Notes: generated from the sequence alone by a model not told the origin. DNA of 64,000 bases from a bacterium (GCA_030430495.1 JAUIKM010000022.1:27282-91281); one strand, 5' to 3'. Counted from the stretch's first letter, positions 47,703 through 57,561 are shown. Numbers and translations are program-made.

Positions 47703-48103
47703 TTCCTGCTTTCCACCGTCAAAAAAAACATGCCGATTCAGTGTAGAAGGTCTGCTCGTCAAAAAATTGCGCCGCACGCTTTCTCTCCCCCGCTCTCCGG
47801 AAAAGATCGCTTTGCCCCTTCGCCTTCGCTGCGGTGCAGGCTCTTTAAAACTCTTGTTAGTCGCGCCGTGTCGGGCGGCGGGCGGCGCGTCTGCGCGGAG
47901 CGTTGCAGCGGCGCGTTTGCCTGCTCCGCCGGCTCCCGCTTTTGGGCTCTCGCTTTTAAATGTCCAATCCTCCGCCGGGCACCGAGCTTAAACGCCCACT
48001 GCGTGGCCATGCAGTAGTAATGCAGTAGTCCCTTTGTTTACCAGCGACGCTACCTTTGAATTGCGACAAGGGCATTGCGCATATTAACTACAAGGACAAC
48101 ATC
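47703..48103. other. Intergenic region between divergent genes, ~0.4 kb
   Basis: GC-rich and without a supported gene. It contains an 11-bp direct repeat pair (ATGCAGTAGT twice near 48010-48030), a possible promoter TTGCGA/TATTAA at 48061-48087 with a short 15-bp spacer, and the ribosome site AAGGA for the gene at 48104. Confidence 0.5.
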
Positions 48104-50221
48104 ATGAATTCACAATCACCAATCATCATGTATCGGCTTCGACTGTTTACTGTCGCGGCTGTACTTGTTTTACTTGCCGCCGCGGACACATTTGCCGCCG
48201 GCGCGCTTTTTGTGCGCCGCATCGGCAGTTCACATCAGCACCAGCTGCTGTCGATCGACTCGTACGACGCGACCGTCGAAATTCGGGATCAGGTGGCTAC
48301 AACGCACATCGACCAGCGCTTTTACAACAGCCTGAACCGGACGGTCGAGGCGACATTTGTTTTTCCGCTGCCGGAAGGCGCCATGATCTCCCACATGGCC
48401 TACTGGTTTAACGGCCAGAAATACACGGCGACGGTCAAGGAACGCCAGGAGGCGCAGAACACCTACAACTCCAAGATTCGCCGTTACATGGACCCGGCGC
48501 TGCTGCAATACCTGGGCGACAATGTATTTAAGTTAAACATTGCGCCCATTTTCGGCGCCAGCGAAGTGCGTTTTGAAATCACCTACAGCGAACTGCTGCC
48601 CTACGAAAACGGCAGCGTCGACTACAACTTTCTGCTGAAGACGACCGAGCTCTCGCCCGAGCCGCTCGAACGCATCTCACTCAGCATCAACGCACAGACC
48701 AGCAGGACGTTTAAATCGCTGACCGTGCCCAGTCACGAAGGCGGCAGCGACCTGAACATCGACCAGGTCTCCGACAGCGAGATTAACATTGTTTACGGCG
48801 ACGAAAACATCATTCCCGACCGCGACCTGCACCTGCGTTTTCAGACGGAGCGCAACGGCATCGACATGAACGTGCAGCACTACGCACCTCTCGCCGCCGA
48901 CAATTTCGGCACGGATCGCTTTTTTGCGGCGTGGATCACGCCGCCCGACGACCTGGCCGACCTCGCGCCGATGCCGCGCGACGTCATTTTCACGGCGGAT
49001 ATTTCCTCCAGCATGGATGACCAGCGCCTTGAGGCGCTTAAACAATCCATGCACGTTTTCCTCGACCTGCTTACGCCGATCGACCGGTTTAACATTATTG
49101 TATTCAGCACGGACGTGCGCGCCTTTGCCGAGGGCACGGTCGCACCCGACGCGGGCACGCTCGAAGCGGCGCGCCTTTTTGTCGACCGCCTGGGCGCGCG
49201 CGGCTTCACCAATTACGAAGCAGCGCTGGAGCTGGTGTTGGCGCAGCCCATCCGGCCCGAAGCAGATCCGATGATAATGTTCTTCACCGACGGAGCGCCC
49301 ACCTGGGGCGAAACCGACGCGACGGCGCTCATGGCGATGTTCACGGAGGAACACACAGGCAAACGCGTTTTTCCGATCGGCCTGGGCGACGAAGTCAACG
49401 AAGCGTTGTTAAACAATATTGCCGCGGCCACCGGCGGATTTGCCCGTTTTATCGACAGCGCAAGCGATATCAGCGACGTCGTGACAAATCTGTTTTCGCG
49501 CGCGTCGGCGCCCGTATTGCGCGACCTCAACCTGGACCTGGGCGAACTGCCGGCCTACGACATCTACGCCGAAGAGCTGCCGGACCTGGTCTGGGGCTCG
49601 CAGGTGATTCAGTTCGGTCGTTACACGCGCGGCGGCGACTACGACCTGACATTGTCGGGCGACCTGTCGAACCAACCGTTCAACATGTCACAGACGGTTA
49701 ATTTTGGCGACGAAGCGGGCAGCGGCAACATCGCCGTGGCGCGGCTCTGGGCGCGCGAAAAAATCAACGCCCTGCTGGCCGACATCGATGAATTCGGCGA
49801 GCACGAAGAACTCGTCGACGCCATCATTGAGTTGAGCATCCGCTTTAACATTTTAACCAAATACACCGCTCTCTACGCCGACCCGGATGACGACGACAAG
49901 ACTACTTCAACGCCCGAGGAAGAAGCGGCGCGCGTGGGCTTGTACTTTCATCCGGCGGTTCCGAATCCCATCGCATCCTCGACAAACATTGAATTTGAAT
50001 TTTCACCGGACTTCGGCACGCGGCGGGTTAAAATCTCGGTCTACGATGCCGCCGGCGCGCTGGTGGCCGTGCTGCACGACGGCATGTTGCCGCCGGGCAA
50101 ACATTCGATCCGCTGGGACGCCCTGGCGGGCGACGGCCGTCAACTGGCCAACGGCGTTTACTATTGCAAACTTGAACTTGGCGGGTACGTGCTTGGCCAG
50201 ACGCTTGTCATCCAGCGATGA
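48104..50221 (+). CDS. Secreted VIT + vWA domain protein with FlgD/T9SS-like C-terminus
   Basis: 705 residues from ATG at 48104 (AAGGA upstream). Signal peptide LFTVAAVLVLLAAADTFAA. A VIT (inter-alpha-trypsin type) domain spans ~35-165 (SYDATVEIRDQVATTHIDQRF, FPLPEGAMISHMAYWFNG, DNVFKLNIAPIFGASEVRFEI). The vWA domain at ~280-460 has a complete MIDAS DISSSMD (FTADISSSMDDQRLEALKQS), with FTDGAPTWGE and GLGDEVNEALLNNIAAATGG. The final ~85 residues (FSPDFGTRRVKISVYDAAGA; GKHSIRWDALAGDGRQLANG) look like a FlgD-Ig/T9SS sorting module. VIT-vWA proteins bind ligands through a metal at MIDAS; the partner is unknown. Confidence 0.9.
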   Translation: MNSQSPIIMYRLRLFTVAAVLVLLAAADTFAAGALFVRRIGSSHQHQLLSIDSYDATVEIRDQVATTHIDQRFYNSLNRTVEATFVFPLPEGAMISHMAYWFNGQKYTATVKERQEAQNTYNSKIRRYMDPALLQYLGDNVFKLNIAPIFGASEVRFEITYSELLPYENGSVDYNFLLKTTELSPEPLERISLSINAQTSRTFKSLTVPSHEGGSDLNIDQVSDSEINIVYGDENIIPDRDLHLRFQTERNGIDMNVQHYAPLAADNFGTDRFFAAWITPPDDLADLAPMPRDVIFTADISSSMDDQRLEALKQSMHVFLDLLTPIDRFNIIVFSTDVRAFAEGTVAPDAGTLEAARLFVDRLGARGFTNYEAALELVLAQPIRPEADPMIMFFTDGAPTWGETDATALMAMFTEEHTGKRVFPIGLGDEVNEALLNNIAAATGGFARFIDSASDISDVVTNLFSRASAPVLRDLNLDLGELPAYDIYAEELPDLVWGSQVIQFGRYTRGGDYDLTLSGDLSNQPFNMSQTVNFGDEAGSGNIAVARLWAREKINALLADIDEFGEHEELVDAIIELSIRFNILTKYTALYADPDDDDKTTSTPEEEAARVGLYFHPAVPNPIASSTNIEFEFSPDFGTRRVKISVYDAAGALVAVLHDGMLPPGKHSIRWDALAGDGRQLANGVYYCKLELGGYVLGQTLVIQR

Positions 50222-50544
50222 CACTGACAACAGGCAATTCGAAGCGCAGAGTGAATTGCACGGGAGCTGTTGTTAATCAGCCACAAGCACCCCGGCGCTT
50301 TCCGTCCGGCCGGCAACCGGTCAAAGGCGGAAAGCGCCGCCGTCGGGTTTGACGTCAGATTCAGACGCAACGACAATGTGCGTATAGTCCGCAATTCCGC
50401 GGACTGTTTGGGGGGTGACATGGTCTGCGGCGCAAGCTGTCGGACCATGTCCGATTTAAAACAAAAACGGACCTTTGTTACCCCCCCGGGAACAAAGGTC
50501 CGTGCATTCCGGCGCTATGTTGTTAACGCCGTAGCTTGTTTACA
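50222..50544. other. Convergent intergenic region, ~0.32 kb
   Basis: No gene. It holds a hairpin with eight-bp arms (ACATGGTC / GACCATGT, about 50417-50450) and the strong - strand terminator at 50467-50503, so it serves to stop transcription from both sides. Confidence 0.7.
50467..50503 (-). terminator. Terminator of the secreted propeller gene
   Basis: ACGGACCTTTGTT at 50467-50479 is exactly complementary to AACAAAGGTCCGT at 50491-50503. On - the stem is followed by TTTTGTTTT. It lies 42 bp past the stop at 50545. Confidence 0.9.
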
Positions 50545-52359
50545 TCATCGTACAACCGAGAGCGGAAGCGTCTGCATTCCGCCGCCCGATTTGATTTGTG
50601 CGTAGTACATTCCCGCCGCGCCGAATCGCACGGGGACAAAGATCGCGTTAACGCCAACCGTGAGATTGATGGACTGTGTTGTCAGTGTTTTGCCGAGAGC
50701 ATCGACAACTAGGAGTTCAACAATGCCGGCCTGCGGCGTGTCAAAGGTGAATTCCACGCCTCTCTCAGCGTCAACCGAAACAACGGACGCAAAGCCGTCC
50801 TGAATCGGCAGGGTAGAAATCAGCACGGGCAGGTCTTCAGCGCCCTGTTTAAGCGGCGAGGGTTCTATCGTCTCTTCGCAGTAGGTGTACGGATCTGCCC
50901 ATACGCGGGCGTATTCCAGCACGCTTACATTATCCAACTCGTCCTTCGGCCCAAAACTCCACAACAGCGGATCGACGTAGAGTTCATCCAGAAGCGGTCC
51001 CGGATTTGTAAGGCAGCCGTCGGCAGTTTGCAGACCGCCGTCGACTTTGGCGATATAGGTGTTCAGGTTCGACGGCGGCCCCACGTCAATCAGACCGACA
51101 GCCGTGTAACTGTAGTCGAGCGTCGGCGAGGGGCCGGGGCCGTTGATGCCCTGCGTTGCCACAGCGTGAAACTGCGTCCAGGTCGATGATTCCGGGTTGT
51201 TGTGTCCGTAAGTGGCGGAGCTGTAAGCCCAGTTCTCGTCAAACTCCAACAGATATGCGCCGCGCAGAAAAGAGTGTTCGGCCTGCCCGGCCACAACCCA
51301 GGCGCGTTTGCCGTTTAAGCCGAAGTCGACGCTGAACGCATTGGCAAAGTCCTCGCGGCCGGCGGTCGGAGCATAAATGCGGCGCGATTCCCAGGTCGAG
51401 TTCGAGCTGTTGTAACGGGTGGCAAATGCGCCCTGTATTGCCGGACTCTGCGACACCGTATACAGATCGCCGACAATCACGACTTCCGTCGCTGAGCCCT
51501 GCAACTGGCCAACCCAAAGATCGTGCGGACGCGAGTTAACATCGGCTATGTCAAGGGTGTGACGCAGCGTGCGCCCATAGAGGAAAGCGCCCGTTGTTTG
51601 ATCGAGCTCCATCAGGAAAGCCTCTTCGATGGTCCCCTGGCCGCGACGCTCAACTTCCGTCCATCCCGTTACCCAGACTTTGCTGTCGTAGAGCGCCAGG
51701 GCCGCGCCGTGCATATGTGCGTCGGGATCCACCACCGGCTCCCAGACGGCGGTGGAGAACATAGCCACTGTAGCGCCGCCGGCATCCAGTTTGGTCACGA
51801 CAACATCTTTGGCACGCGAATTATCGGAAGCGTCAAAGGTATTGGCCAGAATGTAGTAGTAGCCGCCTTCGGCTTTAACGTCAACGGCGGCAATCACTTC
51901 CGCTGCGCCGCCCGGTGGCGTGTAGCTGATTTCGCGCTCCCACAAAACCGTACCGGTAACTGCGTCGATTTTGTCCACGACAAAACTGGTAGGATCATCC
52001 ACCTGGTATTCATGACCGACGGCCACCAGATAGGCTTTACCGCTTTCAATTGATTCATCAAGAGCGACAAATTCAACCGCATTGTGGCTGTATTCCTTGC
52101 TGAAGACTGTTCCGCCGCTTTGATCGAGCGCAACAATAAATGGATTGCTCAGCGTATGCCCTGTCAACGCCACGCCACAGTTGTGCGATGTAAACACAAC
52201 GTCCTGGGCATAGTCAAGACTACCCCCGTCATCGACATCCTTTGTGTACAAATACTGATTCTGCGTACAGGCCGTCAATTGGGCCTGTGCTTCACTAAAA
52301 CTCAATCCCAACGTTGCCCCCGCAATGAGGGCGGATGTCACCAGAGATTTCAGATTCAT
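50545..52359 (-). CDS. Secreted beta-propeller-like protein with sorting-type C-terminus
   Basis: 604 residues from ATG at 52359. Signal peptide MNLKSLVTSALIAGATLGLS, cleavage near AQAQ. The body has repeated beta-rich units with Asp/Gly turns (FIVALDQSGGTVFSKEYSHN; VVTKLDAGGATVAMFSTAVW; FLMELDQTTGAFLYGRTLRH; YLLEFDENWAYSSATYG), fitting a propeller of PQQ/SBBP-like style. The last ~75 residues (VVSVDAERGVEFTFDTPQAG; LLVVDALGKTLTTQSINLT; YYAQIKSGGGMQTLPLSVV) match a T9SS type A-like module. There are no catalytic residues I can name. It is probably a surface or secreted protein with a binding role. Confidence 0.75.
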   Translation of the reverse strand: MNLKSLVTSALIAGATLGLSFSEAQAQLTACTQNQYLYTKDVDDGGSLDYAQDVVFTSHNCGVALTGHTLSNPFIVALDQSGGTVFSKEYSHNAVEFVALDESIESGKAYLVAVGHEYQVDDPTSFVVDKIDAVTGTVLWEREISYTPPGGAAEVIAAVDVKAEGGYYYILANTFDASDNSRAKDVVVTKLDAGGATVAMFSTAVWEPVVDPDAHMHGAALALYDSKVWVTGWTEVERRGQGTIEEAFLMELDQTTGAFLYGRTLRHTLDIADVNSRPHDLWVGQLQGSATEVVIVGDLYTVSQSPAIQGAFATRYNSSNSTWESRRIYAPTAGREDFANAFSVDFGLNGKRAWVVAGQAEHSFLRGAYLLEFDENWAYSSATYGHNNPESSTWTQFHAVATQGINGPGPSPTLDYSYTAVGLIDVGPPSNLNTYIAKVDGGLQTADGCLTNPGPLLDELYVDPLLWSFGPKDELDNVSVLEYARVWADPYTYCEETIEPSPLKQGAEDLPVLISTLPIQDGFASVVSVDAERGVEFTFDTPQAGIVELLVVDALGKTLTTQSINLTVGVNAIFVPVRFGAAGMYYAQIKSGGGMQTLPLSVVR

Positions 52360-52705
52360 GGTACAATTCCTGTTAATAGTTAACATTAACCAACTGCGAT
52401 GACTACTCACATAAACGGAAGGTGTTCATCATGTGATCGTAGTTAGTGCCAGGGTACGACGCCTCCGGTGAGGCTTAATCACACCATCTTTACAGACTAT
52501 TGCTTAAATCGAACGAGCGTATGTACTGTCTCACCGACTCCGGCTCGGGAGTCGGTAAAAGCGCCGCAGCCGTCACTTGTCATTCGGGCGTTGTCGACGG
52601 GTGCAATGTGCGGCCGCAACAACTTGGGATCAAGCGGAAAAAGTGGGTATTTAGTGGGGATATGAAGCGCGAAGCCACTGATGGTGCGGCTTCGCGCGGA
52701 GGAGT
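52360..52705. other. Intergenic region with two hairpins, ~0.35 kb
   Basis: It separates two - strand genes. One hairpin is ACCGACTCC/GGAGTCGGT at 52533-52556, the other GCGCGAAGCC/GGCTTCGCGC at 52667-52697; the second is just past the stop of the TPR-LuxR gene and may terminate it, though its - strand T content is low. The rest is the upstream region of the secreted propeller gene. Confidence 0.55.
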
Positions 52706-54337
52706 TCAGGAGGGAGTCGTGGCCAGATTGATCAGAAAAGTCGTCAGATTTGTGCCCGAAGGCAGCCTTAACTTGGAACGCACACTCTTGCGGTGCGACT
52801 TGATCGTTTCCAGCGACAGGTACATGCTTTCGGCAATCTCCTTGCTGCGCAGGTTGAGCGAAATCAGAATGCAAACGCGTATTTCCGTCGGCGTTAAAGC
52901 CGGACAGCGTTTGCTGAGCCGAGAGACAAACTCGTCGTGTTCTTCAGCCAGAAAATTATCGATCTGCGCCAGGTCCTGATTTTCCGACATGACACGCTGG
53001 ATTAACCCAATCGTGTCCTTGGCAATACGTCGCGCCTGTCCGCGCGTCTGTGGCAACTCCTTTTCGAGCTCGGCGTGTATCGACTGAATCATTTTATTGC
53101 TGCGCGCCTGCGAGAGCACCAGGCGCTCCAGCAGGTGATCTTTTTGTTTAACATCGCCTTTGGCGCTTATCTCGCGTTCGCTGTCGAGCACGTCGCGCCG
53201 ACTCTCGGCGTTGTTCATCGCCTGTTGCACGAGGCGGTTGCGGTGTTCTTCCCTCAGCTCGGAAAGTTGTTGCTGGTGGTGGAAAGCACACTCAATCTCA
53301 CCCTCTTCGGCATACAGGCGCGACAGTCCTTCGTGCATTTCTTCCAGCACACCTTGATTCGTTCCGGCCTTGTGCAACCTGATGCCGCGCAGGTACATGT
53401 CGCGCGCTTCATGCCTGCGCTCCAGTTGAACCAATGCCGCGGCACAGTAGGTCCACAGTTCATCGACGCCACGATCTTCGCCGCCCTTCTCAATGGACTT
53501 CAGACCGAGCTCCAGGTGTTCCTCCGCGATGCGGCGCTTGTTTAACCTCGCATAAGCCAGGGCGAGTCTGGCATGTGTCATGCCGACATAAAACGCATCC
53601 TGGAATTTTCCGTCCTGACGCAGCGAACGCTCGCTGTACTCGACGGCGCTGTCCAGGTCGCCTTGTTTCATATAGAGTTCGCCGAGGGCGGAAATTGCAA
53701 TGGCCGTCGCAAATGAGTCGGAAGTTTCTTCGGCATAACGCAGACTTTCATGCTGGTGTTTAATGGCATTGTCGATTTGACCGACATTCAGATAGTGCCG
53801 CGAAAGATTTGCATGCGACCGCGAAGCTCCGGCCCGCTCGCCTTCAGCTTCGTAGATTTTGAGCGCCAGGCGAAAATGTTTAACCGACTGCTCGATATCC
53901 ATAATAACGCTGTACATAATGCCCAGACTGTTGTGGGCCTGTGCCACCTGTATCTGGTGATCGTTTTCGCGGGCAAGTTTCAACGATGCGTTTAAGTATT
54001 CCAGCGCCTGTTTACTATTGTGATTGTCGGCGTGGATTGCACCGAGAACCCTGAGGGCGTCCGCCTCGCCGATTCGCAGATCGTGTTTGCGGCTTAGTTC
54101 CAGCGCCTCTTCCACCAGGCGCAGACGCGCATTCCAGTTTTGCGCGAGGACTTCAAGCATTGACTTAAACAACAGACCGCGGACAAGGGCGGCGGGATCG
54201 TCGCCGTATTCGTCCAGCATCTTTTGGATCAAGGTCTCTGCCAGATCGGGGTCGCGGAAAATCTCCTTCCTGATTTGATTGTTCTGCGAGTGTTCCCGCG
54301 CATCTGCACTGCTGTTGACTGCATTGGATGTTCTCAT
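52706..54337 (-). CDS. TPR protein with C-terminal LuxR-type HTH, copy A
   Basis: 543 residues from ATG at 54337 (GGTGGA upstream). TPR-like helical repeats span ~25-330 (DALRVLGAIHADNHNSKQAL; AHNSLGIMYSVIMDIEQSVK; FATAIAISALGELYMKQGDL). A helical, probably coiled-coil linker follows (RNRLVQQAMNNAESRRDVLD). The C-terminal ~65 residues form a LuxR/NarL HTH (LTPTEIRVCILISLNLRSKE, IAESMYLSLETIKSHRKSVR). It should be a cytoplasmic DNA-binding regulator in which TPRs sense a partner or oligomerise. There is no ATPase domain as in MalT. It is a paralog of the gene at 54797-56434, upstream on the same strand, with the same order and wording throughout. Confidence 0.88.
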   Translation of the reverse strand: MRTSNAVNSSADAREHSQNNQIRKEIFRDPDLAETLIQKMLDEYGDDPAALVRGLLFKSMLEVLAQNWNARLRLVEEALELSRKHDLRIGEADALRVLGAIHADNHNSKQALEYLNASLKLARENDHQIQVAQAHNSLGIMYSVIMDIEQSVKHFRLALKIYEAEGERAGASRSHANLSRHYLNVGQIDNAIKHQHESLRYAEETSDSFATAIAISALGELYMKQGDLDSAVEYSERSLRQDGKFQDAFYVGMTHARLALAYARLNKRRIAEEHLELGLKSIEKGGEDRGVDELWTYCAAALVQLERRHEARDMYLRGIRLHKAGTNQGVLEEMHEGLSRLYAEEGEIECAFHHQQQLSELREEHRNRLVQQAMNNAESRRDVLDSEREISAKGDVKQKDHLLERLVLSQARSNKMIQSIHAELEKELPQTRGQARRIAKDTIGLIQRVMSENQDLAQIDNFLAEEHDEFVSRLSKRCPALTPTEIRVCILISLNLRSKEIAESMYLSLETIKSHRKSVRSKLRLPSGTNLTTFLINLATTPS

Positions 54338-54796
54338 ATTTTCCACCACGTTACGTGTGATCGTGGGTTAACTACATTGTAAGCGCGTATCCGCGCAGCT
54401 CAGGCCTGGTGTTTGGGGGCGCCAGAGGCCGACTTAGACCAATTGGGACGGACATAATAAACGAAAACTTCACGTAAAATGCGCGTGATTTCTGCTGCGG
54501 CGCCAATTTCACTATCGGCCATTCCTGAACAATGATTGACACAGCATCAATAGCCATAGAAACCGGTTAAATCGATACATCGTACTCCGGACAATTACCG
54601 TCGGACAACTCCCGCATTTTATCACGGTTGATAAGACATACGCGCATCATTCAGGCAACCGCACATACGCGGATTGCCGTTTTGCCTGATTCTCCTGTTC
54701 GTCACCGCACCTGGTGTTAATCGGCATGCAGCCGCAAAAACACTTAACAAACCCGGTGTTCTGCAAACGACAACACCAGGGACGCTCATCCCGGGA
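54338..54796. other. Intergenic region between the TPR-LuxR paralogs, ~0.46 kb
   Basis: No gene is supported. It contains a copy of the short dispersed element on - (54684-54705, reading GTGACGAACAGGAGAATC) and a weak GGTGTT/AACACC hairpin near 54755-54780. The half next to 54337 should hold the promoter of copy A. Confidence 0.5.
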
Positions 54797-56434
54797 TCAC
54801 TCTTCCCACGTCATCAGTCCGACCAAAAAATCAGTGAGATTCGTGCCCGAAGGCAGCTCCAATTTATCCCGAATATTCTTGCGATGTGACTTGATTGTAT
54901 CTAGCGTGACAAACATGTTGTCGGCAATCTCCTTGCTGAGCAGTTTGTGTGAAATCAGCATGCAAATACGCACTTCCGTCGGAGTCAGCGCCGGACAGCG
55001 CTCCGTCAGCCTCGCAAGAAATTCGTCGTGTTCCTGTGCTATCAAACTGTCAATCGCCGGCATGTCCTGATGTTCCGACATGGCGCGGCGGATCAGCTCC
55101 AGTGTTTCCGTGGCGACCCGACGCGCCTGACCGCGGATTTGCGGCAGTTCGTTTTCCAGTTCTGCGTGGATCGATTTGATCCGCAGATTGCTGCGCGCCT
55201 GAGATCGCACCAGCCTTCCCACCATGGCCTGTCTTTGTCGGCTGTCATTTTTAATGTCGTTGCGCACTTCCTTCTCGGCTTGAAAAATGTCCATGCGGGT
55301 ATTCGCGTTGTCAATGGCTTGCCGCACGAGGCGATTGCGGTGCGCCTCCCGCAATTCGGACAGCAATTGTTGATGATGCAAGGCGCGCTCCATATCCTGC
55401 GCTTCGGCGTACAATTCGGCGAGGTTTTTGTGAATATTCTCCAGAACGCCCTGGTTTGTCCCCTCCGTGTGCCGATCGGCGGCCAGCTGCAGAAATTCCA
55501 TCGCTTCTTCTTTGTGCCCGAGTTTAATCAAAGCGGTGCCATAAAGGTCCCACAATCCGTCAACCCGCGTGGCTTCGTCGGGTTTCTCAAGCGCTTTTTG
55601 CACAAAGGACAGATGTTCTTCGGCCTGAGTCCGCTTGTTTAACTCCGTATAAGCAACGGCAAGCCGCGCATGCGCAAAAGCAGTGTGACGATAGTTCTGG
55701 AATTCCCCCCCGATCTGCAGCGAGCGCTCACAGACATCAACAGCTTTCTCGTATTCGCCCTGGTCCAGATGTATCTGCCCCAGACTCCCAAGCGCGCTGG
55801 CCAGATCGCTGTCGCTGGAATCGCGTTCACTGCACTCAATACTTTTGGTCAGATATTCCGCGGCTGTATCAGCCTGCCCCGTCTCAGTGTACAGCGTAGC
55901 CAGGTTGAAATACGTCTGAGTCAGATCATCATCGGCGCCCAGGTCTTCCAGCAGTTTCGCCGATGCCCGCAGGTGTTTAACAGCCTGCTCGTAATCGGCA
56001 ATGACGGCGTGAACGACCCCCAGGCTGTTGTGGGCATTGGCCGTCTGCCTTGCATGATCGTTTGCGACGGACAGTTCCAGCGATCTTGTCAGGCACTTGA
56101 ACGCCTGGACCACATTGTGGTGATCGATATGATAACCGCCCAAAATGCGCAGTGCGTCTGCCTCGCCGATTGCCAGTGAGTGTTTGCGGCTCAGTTCCAA
56201 CGCCTCTTCCGCCAACTCTCGCTGGCCCTCGCTGTCACCGTCCAGAATACGGAGATGCCCTTTAAACAACAGAGCCCGCACCAAGGCGGCCGGATTGTGG
56301 CGATTGTTGCGTATCAGCTCTTCGATCATTGTTTTCGCCCGTTCCGGATTTCGCAGAATTTCAATCCGAATCTGCTCGTTCAGAATCTGTTCAGCCGGAG
56401 CGGCCGAGGCTTCTTCGGTCTTGTTGTTTTGCAT
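54797..56434 (-). CDS. TPR protein with C-terminal LuxR-type HTH, copy B
   Basis: 545 residues from ATG at 56434. Same architecture as copy A: TPR-like repeats at ~25-330 (DALRILGGYHIDHHNVVQAF; AHNSLGVVHAVIADYEQAVK; LASALGSLGQIHLDQGEYEK), helical linker with RNRLVRQAIDNANTRMDIF, and a LuxR HTH (LTPTEVRICMLISHKLLSKE, IADNMFVTLDTIKSHRKNIR, then LELPSGTNLTDFLV). The HTH wording is close enough to copy A that the two may recognise related DNA. No receiver domain is present, so control is not by a classical phosphorelay. It is probably the founder or sister of a tandem duplication. Confidence 0.88.
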   Translation of the reverse strand: MQNNKTEEASAAPAEQILNEQIRIEILRNPERAKTMIEELIRNNRHNPAALVRALLFKGHLRILDGDSEGQRELAEEALELSRKHSLAIGEADALRILGGYHIDHHNVVQAFKCLTRSLELSVANDHARQTANAHNSLGVVHAVIADYEQAVKHLRASAKLLEDLGADDDLTQTYFNLATLYTETGQADTAAEYLTKSIECSERDSSDSDLASALGSLGQIHLDQGEYEKAVDVCERSLQIGGEFQNYRHTAFAHARLAVAYTELNKRTQAEEHLSFVQKALEKPDEATRVDGLWDLYGTALIKLGHKEEAMEFLQLAADRHTEGTNQGVLENIHKNLAELYAEAQDMERALHHQQLLSELREAHRNRLVRQAIDNANTRMDIFQAEKEVRNDIKNDSRQRQAMVGRLVRSQARSNLRIKSIHAELENELPQIRGQARRVATETLELIRRAMSEHQDMPAIDSLIAQEHDEFLARLTERCPALTPTEVRICMLISHKLLSKEIADNMFVTLDTIKSHRKNIRDKLELPSGTNLTDFLVGLMTWEE

Positions 56435-56786
56435 GACACATGCCTTGAGTTTGTGATCGGGAACGATACATTGGATGACAAACCGCAAACGCGCTGCGTG
56501 ATCAAGTGATGCAAGACGCGTTCACGGTCTACGGGCCGGAACCAGTGACACACCAAAACGATTTCGTCAATCATCTGGAGTCAGTTTTTCAGGTTGGAGA
56601 TGCAACAGTTCAAAGTAAAAAAGGCTGCAAACGCGCAACACTCAGTCTTCAGGCCCGGTGACAAACAAGAGCTCAAAAGAGCCTGAGGCCGTTGAGCCGC
56701 AGGTGAAAACAGGCCTCAAAGCGATCAGCGGTCGCGCCGCAATGCAGCGACATTCCACCAGGACAGCCTGGCCGCAACTTAAACAA
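56435..56786. other. Intergenic region with a dispersed element, ~0.35 kb
   Basis: It lies between copy B (start) and the HAD gene (stop). It carries the + oriented dispersed element at 56658-56736 and a TTAAACAA word near 56779. A frame opens at GTG 56658 (reading TNKSSKEPEAVEPQVKTGLK), but most of it runs antisense through the HAD gene, so only the first part could be a relic or a short peptide. Confidence 0.5.
56658..56736 (+). repeat. Dispersed element, second long copy
   Basis: Starts GTGACAAACAAG and aligns with 41957-42025 (-) across about 75-80 bp with small gaps. See the findings for the shorter matches elsewhere. Confidence 0.65.
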
Positions 56787-57527
56787 TCAGGCCATGCCGT
56801 CCAGAATGGTTTTCACCTCGTGCCAGTCGCGCGCTATGGCGTCGGCCTGCGTGCTGCGCTCGTCGCCCTGGTCGACCATGCTGTTGCTGTCGCCGCGGAA
56901 CAGAATGGCGCGCATGCCCAGCTCCTTGGCCCCCCTGATGTCCGTGTGCTCAATATCGCCGATGTGAACACATTCCGCGGGCGAGATATTCATGGCCCGC
57001 AGCACCGTGTGAAAGGCCTGCGGATGCGGTTTGGAGACGCCCGTTTCATCGCTGAAGCTGTAACTGTGAAAGTGCTGCGCCAGGCCGTGCTGATCCATGA
57101 CCTGTTTAAGTACACGACCGGGTGAAAAAGCCGTGTCGGAGATTAAACTGAGCGGATAGATGCGTGCCAGATCGCCGATGACGTGCTGCGCCCCGCCGAG
57201 CGGTTCCGGCGGATGGCGCAGAATCCCGTCGGCAAATGTCCGGCAAATGGCGTCCAGCGCCTCTTCGTCGCCGATGACCTGAAGTTGTTTAAGATAGTAC
57301 TTCACAAGATCGGCCGTGAGCAGGGTCCGCTGTTCCTGCAGCCAGACCCTGTTGAAGTATTCCCAGGCGCGCGCCTGCGCCTGCTCGAGCTCCTGGTCCG
57401 TGGCCCTGACGCCCAGGCGGGTCAGCTCGCCGCGAATCACGACGGCGCGATCGTGTGCACGCGCCTTGCCGTTGGCCGAGTTGTAGAGGGTATTCCAGAA
57501 GTCGATGGTTACAGCTTTGATCGCCAT
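56787..57527 (-). CDS. HAD-superfamily hydrolase
   Basis: 246 residues from ATG at 57527. Motif I is VTIDFWNTLYN (residues ~5-15) with the nucleophile Asp; the usual second Asp two residues on is Trp. Motif II/III region: LSLISDTAFSPGRVLKQVMD; motif IV: ECVHIGDIEHTDIRGAKELG, with GVSKPHPQAF just before it. The cap is helical (residues ~20-120), as in subfamily I. Many relatives with DFWNTL are annotated as HAD hydrolases of unknown substrate; with the second Asp missing, turnover may be slow or use another acid. It is followed on the genome by membrane protein genes in the same direction. Confidence 0.85.
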   Translation of the reverse strand: MAIKAVTIDFWNTLYNSANGKARAHDRAVVIRGELTRLGVRATDQELEQAQARAWEYFNRVWLQEQRTLLTADLVKYYLKQLQVIGDEEALDAICRTFADGILRHPPEPLGGAQHVIGDLARIYPLSLISDTAFSPGRVLKQVMDQHGLAQHFHSYSFSDETGVSKPHPQAFHTVLRAMNISPAECVHIGDIEHTDIRGAKELGMRAILFRGDSNSMVDQGDERSTQADAIARDWHEVKTILDGMA

Positions 57528-57561
57528 TGATTCCGATGTCGCTTGTTTAAGGCGAACGACC

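Noticed and set aside
48010..48031. ATGCAGTAGT repeated twice before the VIT/vWA gene, considered as an operator
   Set aside because: Only two copies, no dyad symmetry, and no regulator nearby; chance duplication by slippage is as likely.
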